Below are positions 42,633 to 50,524 of a stretch of 64,000 nt of DNA, one piece after another. Numbering within the stretch: position 1 is the first letter of the stretch; the number at the start of each line of letters is the position of its first letter. The stretch lies in NCBI GenBank assembly GCA_027490995.1, contig JAIXWY010000011.1, forward strand, positions 310,001 through 374,000. Reading direction: 5' to 3'. Both the position numbers and the translations under genes were made by a program. The notes below the pieces were generated by a model that was not told the origin of the DNA, made no database searches, and saw nothing but the letters and a program-made list of their open reading frames with translations. Origin of the DNA: Opitutaceae bacterium. GTDB taxonomy: Bacteria > Verrucomicrobiota > Verrucomicrobiia > Opitutales > Opitutaceae.

Positions 42633-43727
42633 ATGAAAGTCCCCTTCCTCGACCTCGGTCTCCAGCACCGCGCGCTCCGTGACGAAGTGTTGGCGGCTAT
42701 TGCGGCGGCCTATGACGGCACGCGCTTCTGCCTCGGTCGCGATGTCGAAGACTTTGAGCGGGCCTTTGGCACGACGCTGGGCTATCCGCGGGTGTTGGGC
42801 ATGAACAGCGGCACCTCGCCCCTGCACGTGGGCGCGGTGCTGGCCAAGCTCGGACCGGGGGACGAGGTGATCACCACCCCATTCACCTTCGCGTCGAGTG
42901 CTTGGGGGATCAGTTACGTCGGCGCCACGCCGGTCTTCGTGGAGATCGAAGAAGGTACGCTCAACCTGAGTCCTGAAGCGGTGGCGGCTGCGGTGACGCC
43001 GCGCACCAAGGCGATCGTCGTCGTGCATCTCTTCGGTCAACCGGCCCGGATGGATGAAATCCTCGCGATCGCACGACGCCATGGCCTCTTCGTAATTGAG
43101 GACTGCGCCCAGGCGGTGGGGGCGACTTACCGCGGCACCCCGGTGGGACTGCTGGGCGACTGCGGAACCTTCAGCTTCTATCCAACGAAGAATCTCGGCG
43201 CCTGCGGTGAGGGTGGGGCGTTCGTCTCCCGGCATGAGGGACTGTTCGAGACCGCGCGTGCCCTGCGCGTCCACGGTTCGACCCGGCGGTACCACCACGA
43301 CCTGGTCGGCTTCAACTTTCGCATGGATGGATTCCAGGGCGCGGCACTCAACGTCAAGTTGCCGCATCTCGCCGCGTGGACCGCCCGGCGGCAGGCCATT
43401 GCCGGCCGTTACCTGCGGGAGATTCGGCTGGCGGACACGCTGCTCCCGGTCCAGCCGGACTACGGTGCGAGCGTCTTTCATCAGTTCACGCTCCGCCATC
43501 CCCGGCGAGACGCCCTGCGCGAGCACCTCGCGTCCTGCGAGATCGGGACGGACCTCATCTACCCACGCTGCCTGCATCAGCAGCCCTGTTATGCGCATCT
43601 CGGTTATACGAGTGGTGCTCTGCCCATCGCGGAACGGGCGGCGGCGACCTGCCTTAGTCTGCCGATTTTCCCTGAACTGACGGACTCTCAGGTGGACGCG
43701 GTGATCGCCGCGATCAACCGATTCTAG
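42633..43727 (+). CDS. DegT/DnrJ/EryC1/StrS-family sugar aminotransferase
   Basis: 364-residue PLP enzyme that usually transfers an amino group to a nucleotide-linked keto-sugar for surface polysaccharide. PLP lysine K186 in SFYPTKNLGACGEGG; D157 in VIEDCAQAVGA contacts the pyridine ring; NSGTSPLHV is the phosphate region. The ATG at 42633 starts at the family N terminus MKVPFLDLGLQ. No other nucleotide-sugar genes are adjacent, so the substrate is unknown. It converges on the transporter gene with 6 bp between stops. Confidence 0.92.
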   Translation: MKVPFLDLGLQHRALRDEVLAAIAAAYDGTRFCLGRDVEDFERAFGTTLGYPRVLGMNSGTSPLHVGAVLAKLGPGDEVITTPFTFASSAWGISYVGATPVFVEIEEGTLNLSPEAVAAAVTPRTKAIVVVHLFGQPARMDEILAIARRHGLFVIEDCAQAVGATYRGTPVGLLGDCGTFSFYPTKNLGACGEGGAFVSRHEGLFETARALRVHGSTRRYHHDLVGFNFRMDGFQGAALNVKLPHLAAWTARRQAIAGRYLREIRLADTLLPVQPDYGASVFHQFTLRHPRRDALREHLASCEIGTDLIYPRCLHQQPCYAHLGYTSGALPIAERAAATCLSLPIFPELTDSQVDAVIAAINRF

Positions 43728-43733
43728 CCCAAC

Positions 43734-46088
43734 TCAAGCGCCCGAGCGTGGGCTGGGCCGACGGTACAACCAGAGGGCCAGCGCCGGCAGCAAGAGGACA
43801 GCAGCCAGCATGTTCACGAGGAACATGAAGCTCAGAAGCACTCCCATGTCGGCTTGAAACTTGAGGGCGGATTCCGCCCACGTACCGACGCCGGCGGCCA
43901 GCGTCAATCCGGTGAACACCACCGCGCCGCCCGTGTCGCGGAAGGCGTGGAAGAGCGCCTCAGCGAAAACCACTCCGTTGTTCAGTTCACGCTGCAATAC
44001 GGCAAAGATGTAAATCCCGTAGTCCACCCCGATGCCGACTCCAAGCGCGACCACCGGAAGCGTCGCGGTCTTGAGACCGATATCCAAGAATACCATCAAC
44101 GCGTAGCCGAGGTAGGAGACGAGGCCGAGGGGAAGTACGATGCACAGAGTCGCTCGGACGGAGCGGAAAACGAGAAGGCACAAGACGATCACCGATCCGA
44201 AGACCCAAAGCACAATCGGAGTCTGCGCGGCCTGCACAACGTCGTTGGTCGCAGCCATTACGCCAGCGTTGCCGCCGGCGAGGCGGAAGCGCACCTTTTC
44301 CGGTGGATGCTCCGCGATGAACTGCTCGATGGTCTGCGTGACCGTCTTCAGCGTCTCCGCGCGGTGATCCGTCAGAAACACCATGATCGGCATCACGCTG
44401 GCGTCGCTATTGAGCATGCCCGTGGCGGTCTCGATCGGTGACGTCGCCTGAGCGAGAGCGCTGGGATCGCGTGGGAGCACCCGCCACTTCAGCGAGCCCT
44501 CGTTCCATGCGGCGTTCACTCCCTTCGCCAAGCTGCTTAGGCTCACCACGGATTGGACGGCGGGAAGGTTGCGCAAGCGACCCTCAAGCCGATCCATCGC
44601 GGAGACGACGTCGTAGTCGACCGAGGCATTCGGGCCCGCTTCGGCGAAAACGGTGATCACATCGATGCCGATGGAAAAGCGTGAGATGATCGTCCGAGAG
44701 TCCTGATTGTACCGTGAGTCCTGCCGCAGTTCGGGAACGCCGGCCTGCGAGTCGCCGATGCGCACCTCAGCACTCTTGTTCCACGCCCAGATGCCCAAAG
44801 CGGTCGACAGCACGATCGCCACGGCCGATCGCCCGGGCGTGAAGAGTGCGCAGTATTTCCGCCAGAAGCGGTCGGTACGCTGGCGCCGTTTCTCCGCCCA
44901 GGCCTGATACGACGGCGGCAAATTCAGATAGGAAAGCAGGATCGGCAGGAGCAGAAGATTGGTGAGCAGAATCAGCCCGACCCCGAGACTCGCGGCGATC
45001 GCAAGTTCCCGCACCGTGTCGATGCGGATCACGAGCATCGTGATAAATCCGATGGTATCGGTGATCAGCGCCAGTCCTCCGGGCACGATCAACTGGCGAA
45101 ACGCAACCCGCGCCGCGGCCTGGCCATCGAGTCCGGAGAAGACGGCGTCGCGGTAGGCGCGCACCATCTGAACTCCATGGCTCACCGCGATCGCAAAGAT
45201 CAGGAAAGGCACCAGAATCGACATGGGGTCGATGCCGAACCCGAGCAGCGTCAGCGTTCCGATCTGCCAGCTCACGGCAATCAGGGAGCAGAGGAGGAGC
45301 GCCCCCGCTAGCTTCCATCGACCGGCGAACTCCCACACCAGAAGGGTGGTGATCGCCAGAGCCACGAGGAAGAAGAGCGCCACGCCACGGGCACCGTCGG
45401 CAACGTCACCCATGACTTTCGCGAAGCCGATGATGTGCACCGAAATCTCGTCGGACTGAAAGCGCTCCCGCACCCGAGACTCCAGCGCCGCCGCGACCTT
45501 CTGGTAATCGAGCTTCTGGCCCGTCGTCGGGTCGATCTCCTGAAGCTGCGCGCTAATAATGGCGCCCGAGAAGTCGTTGGCGACGAGCTGCCCGACGCGG
45601 TTCGACTTGATGATATTCTCGCGGACGCGCCGAAACCCCTCCGTCGTCGGCGTAAAGTCCGCGGGGATCACCGATCCTCCCGTCAATCCATCCTCCACGA
45701 CCTCGATGTAACGGACGTTCGGCGTGAAGATTGACTGCACCTGGGCGCGATCGACTCCGGGGCAAAAGAAAACCTCGTCGGTCGCAGCCTTCAGCGCGGC
45801 GAAGAACGAGGGGGAGAACATGTTTCCATCGCGCGCGATCAGCGCGATCAGGACACGGTTCGCTCCGCCAAACTCTGCCTGATGGTGCGTGAATACCTTG
45901 ATGTACGGGTGATCCTTCGGAAGAGACTTGTTGAAACTGGCATCGATGCGCAGCCGGGTGCCCGCGCCTAAGAGGACCACCGTGACTATGGCGAACAACG
46001 TGAGCACCCAAACGCGGTGCCCAAAGAGCAGCGACTCGAGTGCCTGAATGATCCGCTGCGAAAGACGGGGGGAGTTCGACGGCGTCAC
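43734..46088 (-). CDS. RND/MMPL-family transporter
   Basis: 784-residue inner-membrane transporter (GTG start) with the RND layout: one helix near the N terminus (RVWVLTLFAIVTVVLLGAG), a large periplasmic loop (about 50-215), a helix bundle, a second periplasmic loop (about 435-600) and a final helix bundle. The segment VVALGVGIGVDYGIYIFAVLQREL is the sterol-sensing/MMPL-type core helix. Relatives move lipids, hopanoids or other hydrophobic compounds. It is the last of four co-directional genes (DUF1302, DUF1329, YCF48, RND) with gaps of 15 bp or less. No membrane-fusion protein or TolC gene is adjacent; the barrel and DUF1329 protein may take those roles. Confidence 0.9.
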   Translation of the reverse strand: MTPSNSPRLSQRIIQALESLLFGHRVWVLTLFAIVTVVLLGAGTRLRIDASFNKSLPKDHPYIKVFTHHQAEFGGANRVLIALIARDGNMFSPSFFAALKAATDEVFFCPGVDRAQVQSIFTPNVRYIEVVEDGLTGGSVIPADFTPTTEGFRRVRENIIKSNRVGQLVANDFSGAIISAQLQEIDPTTGQKLDYQKVAAALESRVRERFQSDEISVHIIGFAKVMGDVADGARGVALFFLVALAITTLLVWEFAGRWKLAGALLLCSLIAVSWQIGTLTLLGFGIDPMSILVPFLIFAIAVSHGVQMVRAYRDAVFSGLDGQAAARVAFRQLIVPGGLALITDTIGFITMLVIRIDTVRELAIAASLGVGLILLTNLLLLPILLSYLNLPPSYQAWAEKRRQRTDRFWRKYCALFTPGRSAVAIVLSTALGIWAWNKSAEVRIGDSQAGVPELRQDSRYNQDSRTIISRFSIGIDVITVFAEAGPNASVDYDVVSAMDRLEGRLRNLPAVQSVVSLSSLAKGVNAAWNEGSLKWRVLPRDPSALAQATSPIETATGMLNSDASVMPIMVFLTDHRAETLKTVTQTIEQFIAEHPPEKVRFRLAGGNAGVMAATNDVVQAAQTPIVLWVFGSVIVLCLLVFRSVRATLCIVLPLGLVSYLGYALMVFLDIGLKTATLPVVALGVGIGVDYGIYIFAVLQRELNNGVVFAEALFHAFRDTGGAVVFTGLTLAAGVGTWAESALKFQADMGVLLSFMFLVNMLAAVLLLPALALWLYRRPSPRSGA

Positions 46089-46103
46089 GGGTGAATGAAC
46101 AGG

Positions 46104-47036
46104 TCAACGGCGCGGAGGCATCCGCAGGACCGATATTCCGGCCTCGCCCAAGGCGAGCACACGGCCATCGGGCAACGGCAGCAACTCGGCCACCGCAGTC
46201 GTCAGTGGTAGAGCGATTCTCTGAAAAGTCCGACCGTCATCCTCGCTGATGAAAAACCACCGCGCGGCACCCGCTAGAAGCACGGCCCCGCTGCTCAACC
46301 GGCAACTGGCCGCAAGCATGACAGGCGTCTCGATCGCTACATCCGTCACCTGACCCTGAGCGTTAACCCGCCACGCGTGGCCGCGGAGGCCATGGACGAG
46401 CAGTTCACCTGACCCGAGGCGGAGCAGGCCATACAGTGAGGGTGCGTCGTTCGGCACCTCGCTTTGCTCCCACGTCAGCCCACGGTCAACCGACTGGAGC
46501 AACAAGCCGCGCTCGCCCGCGAGCCACAATGTGCCGGTGCGATCGGCCAGGATGCGATTCAGATGGGCGTCCTCTCCCGGCGTCGACGGGGCGGTCCACG
46601 TACGCCCACCGTCTTGGCTTACCCGAACCGCGCCGAATGCGCCCACCACGACCACGTTCTGCGGATCCAGAGCCACCACATCGAGGAACACCGTCTCGTT
46701 GGACTCCTCGGAAAGCTGCCGCTCCCACTGCCGACCGCCATTTCGGGTGGCAAGGATCACGCCACCATGCCCACAAATCCAGCCGGTGGACGCATCGGTG
46801 AATGAGACACCCGTGAGGGCGAAGTCGACCGGGCAGGGAATGGTGCTCCAGGTCTCTCCGGCGTCCTGGCTCAATAAGATTGCGCCTCGCTCACCGACCG
46901 CGACCACTGCGCCATCGGCGAGGACCGCGCCGTCGAGGAGTAACGACCGAACGCCGCCCGGAGTGGCCCGGGCGGCGAGAGCGGCAGAGAGGAAGAGGAG
47001 CGCCGCAAGGCTGCGGCGCGCGAACGCTAGAACCAC
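46104..47036 (-). CDS. YCF48/BNR-like beta-propeller protein
   Basis: 310 residues with signal peptide (RRSLAALLFLSAALAARA), so probably periplasmic. Repeated YCF48-type blades are visible: VAVGERGAILLSQDAGETWS, TGWICGHGGVILATRNGGRQWE, VVVVGAFGAVRVSQDGGRTWT, and WLAGERGLLLQSVDRGLTWE. In photosynthetic organisms such propellers help assemble photosystem II; here the constant partner is an RND transporter, so it more likely scaffolds the envelope complex. It starts 4 bp after the DUF1329 stop. Confidence 0.9.
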   Translation of the reverse strand: MVLAFARRSLAALLFLSAALAARATPGGVRSLLLDGAVLADGAVVAVGERGAILLSQDAGETWSTIPCPVDFALTGVSFTDASTGWICGHGGVILATRNGGRQWERQLSEESNETVFLDVVALDPQNVVVVGAFGAVRVSQDGGRTWTAPSTPGEDAHLNRILADRTGTLWLAGERGLLLQSVDRGLTWEQSEVPNDAPSLYGLLRLGSGELLVHGLRGHAWRVNAQGQVTDVAIETPVMLAASCRLSSGAVLLAGAARWFFISEDDGRTFQRIALPLTTAVAELLPLPDGRVLALGEAGISVLRMPPRR

Positions 47037-47039
47037 GGC

Positions 47040-48404
47040 TTAACGAACACCGTCGCGACGCAGGCTCTCCGGCACGTAGTCCGACGGTGAACGCTTGATC
47101 GAGAAGTCATACATCTCGAACTCATTATCGAGACCGATGGCGAGATAGCGCCCCGCCTGCAGATCCGTATGAACCTCGAGCGTGCTCCAAAAAAGGCCGG
47201 CGTCGTAGTACTGGATGCAATGGGCCTCCGAGACGCGCCAGAGCTCACCGCGCGAATCGTATTGGTCCACAGCCAGGATTTGCCACGAGTCTTCGTCGAC
47301 GTAGAAGGTGCGGCGCGGATAGATGTGCGAAGCGCCAGGCTTCAACTTAGCCTCGACGACCCAAACGCGATGCAGCTCATAACGGGTAAGCGACTGGTTA
47401 ATGTGCAGCGGCTTGAGGATATCGGCGTGCTTCACGTCCTTTGAGTGAAGGCGGTAGCTGTTGTAGGGCACGATCATCTCCCGTTTGCCCACCAGTTCCC
47501 ATTGGTAGCGATCCGGGGCGCCGTTGAACATATCGAACTGGTCACTTGTGCGCATCCCGTCCGCCGCCGTACCCGGCGCGTCGTAAGCGACGTTCGGAGC
47601 GCGGCGCACGCGGCGCTGGCCCGCGTTGTAGACCCACGCGCGACGCGTCTCCTTTACCTGATCCAGGGTTTCGTGGACGAGCAGGATCGTGCCGGCGAGA
47701 CGGGCAGGGGCGACGACGGCCTGCTTGAAATAAAGCAGCACATTGTCGAGGTCCTGGCCGGAAACGCTCTCGCGCGTGTAGTTGAAGAGGAATTCGTCGC
47801 GGAATTCGACGAGCGAGTAAGATCCGTTGCGCTGCGGGGCGGCCTGACCGATGTGGCGGTTGGCGGCGTCGCCGCGATAACGGAGCAAGTGATTCCAGAT
47901 GACCTCGATGCCGTTTGAAGGAATCGGGAAGGGGACGCCCACCAAGGCGCCCTCCACATTGGCGCCGTCGTTGGCCACCCGCGCCGTGGTCGCGATCCGC
48001 GCGGTCGCATCATAGATGCGCTGCGGAACCGCAGCGCTGCGCCGCGTCGGATAGACCGGAATCGAGTACCCGGGATACGCCTGCAGCAGCGCGCGATGAC
48101 CCGCGGTGAGTTGACCTTGGTAGCTGCCGGCATTCTGCGCCGTGATCGTGTAGAGCGGCTGATCGTTCGCGAAGGGATCGGGGTGGTGATCACCCGGCTT
48201 GTAACCCGCCGGCGCCTGGGTGACGCCGCCGGTCCACGCGGGGATCGATCCGTCTGCATTGCCAGCGCGCACGCCGCCGAGTGGGGTCAGATCCTTGCTC
48301 AGTCGGGCAACATCAGCCTCGGAAATCGCGGCCACCGCGGAGGAGCCGGCCAGAAGAAGCGCGACGCTCAGACGTCGGGCAGGAAGGGAGAAGAAGGTGT
48401 TCAT
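47040..48404 (-). CDS. DUF1329 protein (LolA-like outer-membrane sorting fold)
   Basis: 454 residues with signal peptide (RRLSVALLLAGSSAVAA). The DUF1329 signature is clear near the N terminus: LTPLGGVRAGNADGSIPAWTGG, with YKPGDHHPDPFANDQPLYTITAQNA following. The family is predicted to share the concave lipid-binding fold of LolA/LolB, so it may carry a hydrophobic cargo between the inner-membrane transporter and the outer membrane. It lies 11 bp after the DUF1302 gene and 4 bp before the propeller gene. Confidence 0.93.
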   Translation of the reverse strand: MNTFFSLPARRLSVALLLAGSSAVAAISEADVARLSKDLTPLGGVRAGNADGSIPAWTGGVTQAPAGYKPGDHHPDPFANDQPLYTITAQNAGSYQGQLTAGHRALLQAYPGYSIPVYPTRRSAAVPQRIYDATARIATTARVANDGANVEGALVGVPFPIPSNGIEVIWNHLLRYRGDAANRHIGQAAPQRNGSYSLVEFRDEFLFNYTRESVSGQDLDNVLLYFKQAVVAPARLAGTILLVHETLDQVKETRRAWVYNAGQRRVRRAPNVAYDAPGTAADGMRTSDQFDMFNGAPDRYQWELVGKREMIVPYNSYRLHSKDVKHADILKPLHINQSLTRYELHRVWVVEAKLKPGASHIYPRRTFYVDEDSWQILAVDQYDSRGELWRVSEAHCIQYYDAGLFWSTLEVHTDLQAGRYLAIGLDNEFEMYDFSIKRSPSDYVPESLRRDGVR

Positions 48405-48415
48405 GGGGGTGGGGC

Positions 48416-50362
48416 TCAGAAGGCGTACTTAAGGGTCGTCGCGAAGAAATCGCGGTCGGACAACAGATTCTGCGTCCCGCCGCCGTAGAAGTTCACGTAG
48501 CGAAACTCGGCGCTCCAGCGATTTTGCCAGACGACCTCGACGGAGACGTTGAGGCTCTGGCGGTTTTCGATGAAGTTACCGAGCGGATTCGGCGTGTTTC
48601 CAGAAACGTCGTGCACGAATGCGATGGACGGCGAAACGTTCACGCCGCCGAAAAGGTTGGTGTAATCAAGGCGACCGAGGATCTGGTAGCCCCACGAGAA
48701 CGGGTCGGCGAACTGATCCAGCGGGGTGCCGGGAAGCGTGCTCCCGGTCCCGACCATCGCCGCGCCGTTGCCGCTGGTGAACGTGCCGTTCACATCGTAG
48801 CGGAGCTTATCCTTACCCGGAAGGTCGGGGATGTAGACACCGCCTGCCTCGGTCACGAGCGCGAGTTGGCTCGCGCCGAGCACCTGACCAAAAACCTTCG
48901 TGGCCGTGGCCTGACCGGTCCAGACGCCATGGCGGCGGTAGCCGGAAATCTCCTGACCATACCGGCCCAGGTAGTTACCTACCTGGTTGTTGGCACCGAA
49001 GGCCGGATTCAGCGTGGAAAGGGCAGCGAAAAGTAGTTCCACGTCATCCACCTGCAGCGGCGCGTCGTGCTTGTAGGATACCTCGCCCTGCAGCGAGATG
49101 CCAGTCGACGCGAGGTCCGTATTGAAACTGGCGCCGAGCATCGTGAGGTCCTCGGGGTACTCGACAAAGTAGCGTCCAGTCCCAGCGGCGGTCAGGAGGG
49201 CAATCTGCCGGGCACCGGCGATGGCGGCCTGCGTCTGCGCAGCTTGGAGCGTCGCGACCTGTACCGGAGTGAGTGCGGTAGGATTGGTCTGCGACAGTAC
49301 GATCAACTGGAACACGCCCGCCGCCTGAGCAGCGGCTTGAGCGGCCGGGAGGCCGGCGCGAACGAACACGGCAGTCAGCGGCCCGGTGAGATTCGTATCG
49401 ATCGGCGCCGTCGGCGTGCGCGCACTGATCACCGGGAGGCGGCTGTGATAACGCGTCAGGTAGAACCCAAACTCCGTGTCGTTCAGGGCGGGCGCGAGGA
49501 CGCGCGTCGAGAGACCGAACTGGCTGAAGTTGTCGCCTTCGCGATCCAGCGTGCGCGGGATAGCTCCGAGAGGCGTCTGATCGCTCAGGGCGCCGAAGCC
49601 GAGATAAACATTGCGGCCGCCGCGGGTCGCAAAATCGTTGGTGGAGAAATACGTTCCGGCCGGGTCCACTTCCACACGGCGGAACTCCATGAGCCAGAAC
49701 GGCTCGATCGTGACCGTGTCACTGAGGCTGAAGCTACCCTTGAGCATGGTGACCGGCAGGAGCGCCTCGCGGAGCTCGGAGCCCGGGGAGCGAAGGCGGG
49801 CGACGTCGACGGGATTCACCACGTTGATGCCATTCGGAATGAACGTGCTCTCGCCGAGGTTCAGCACTTGGCGACCGAACCGGATGTCGGCCGGACGGCC
49901 AGCGATCTCGCCGCGCCACAGACCGTAGAGGTCGAGGTACTCCGCGCGCTTGGCGACGCGATCCTTGGCTTCGTCGGTGAGCGGCGTGCGGTCGCGCAGG
50001 CCCTTTTCGTTCACGCTATCGTAAAAGTAGGTGACGCGGCCAAACGCGCCAAAGTGGTCGCCGTACTCGACTTCGAGATCGTGCGTACCCTTGACGAGCG
50101 ACGACACCCATCCCTTGCGGTAGTTCAGATTACCATCGTCGGCGTTGACCGACAGCGCTCGGCCTCCGTTCGCCGTGCCGAAGAAGTCCGCGCCCGGATC
50201 TGCCATGCGGTACATGGCGCCGAACGAGAACGTAGTGTCGAAACTGCCTTTCCAGCGACCTTCATTGAAGGAGACCGCATGGAGGTCCAGCGCGCAGAAC
50301 AGGGACAGCAGGCCAGCCGACAATGCGGCGGCTCGGATCCGGGGGATCGGAGGGTGGTTCAT
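48416..50362 (-). CDS. DUF1302 outer-membrane beta-barrel protein
   Basis: 648 residues with signal peptide (RAAALSAGLLSLFCALDLHAVS). Mature N terminus FNEGRWKGSFDTTFSFGAMYRM and GNLNYRKGWVSSLVKGTHDLEVEYGD match DUF1302. Alternating beta-strand composition and a terminal aromatic (final residues TLKYAF) fit an outer-membrane barrel recognised by BAM. An Ala/Gln-rich, probably helical insert (about 330-395) interrupts the barrel and could be a plug or an external loop. First gene of the four-gene envelope operon, with 162 bp separating it from uvrA. Confidence 0.92.
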   Translation of the reverse strand: MNHPPIPRIRAAALSAGLLSLFCALDLHAVSFNEGRWKGSFDTTFSFGAMYRMADPGADFFGTANGGRALSVNADDGNLNYRKGWVSSLVKGTHDLEVEYGDHFGAFGRVTYFYDSVNEKGLRDRTPLTDEAKDRVAKRAEYLDLYGLWRGEIAGRPADIRFGRQVLNLGESTFIPNGINVVNPVDVARLRSPGSELREALLPVTMLKGSFSLSDTVTIEPFWLMEFRRVEVDPAGTYFSTNDFATRGGRNVYLGFGALSDQTPLGAIPRTLDREGDNFSQFGLSTRVLAPALNDTEFGFYLTRYHSRLPVISARTPTAPIDTNLTGPLTAVFVRAGLPAAQAAAQAAGVFQLIVLSQTNPTALTPVQVATLQAAQTQAAIAGARQIALLTAAGTGRYFVEYPEDLTMLGASFNTDLASTGISLQGEVSYKHDAPLQVDDVELLFAALSTLNPAFGANNQVGNYLGRYGQEISGYRRHGVWTGQATATKVFGQVLGASQLALVTEAGGVYIPDLPGKDKLRYDVNGTFTSGNGAAMVGTGSTLPGTPLDQFADPFSWGYQILGRLDYTNLFGGVNVSPSIAFVHDVSGNTPNPLGNFIENRQSLNVSVEVVWQNRWSAEFRYVNFYGGGTQNLLSDRDFFATTLKYAF

Positions 50363-50524
50363 AGTCAGGGGTTCAATCGACCGCTCGCAGGGGCGCGAGC
50401 GGAAAGAGGGAACTTTGTAAGAAACGCCGCAAGATCAAGCCAGCTCGCTTGTTGCTGCTGATGGGCAACATCTCGATCGTATTTGCGTTTAGCCCACGGC
50501 GCATACGGTATCCGCTGCTGCTTT

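Noticed and set aside
49067..50461. Long plus-strand frame opposite the DUF1302 barrel gene
   Set aside because: It is a shadow; the minus strand has a signal peptide and family signature.
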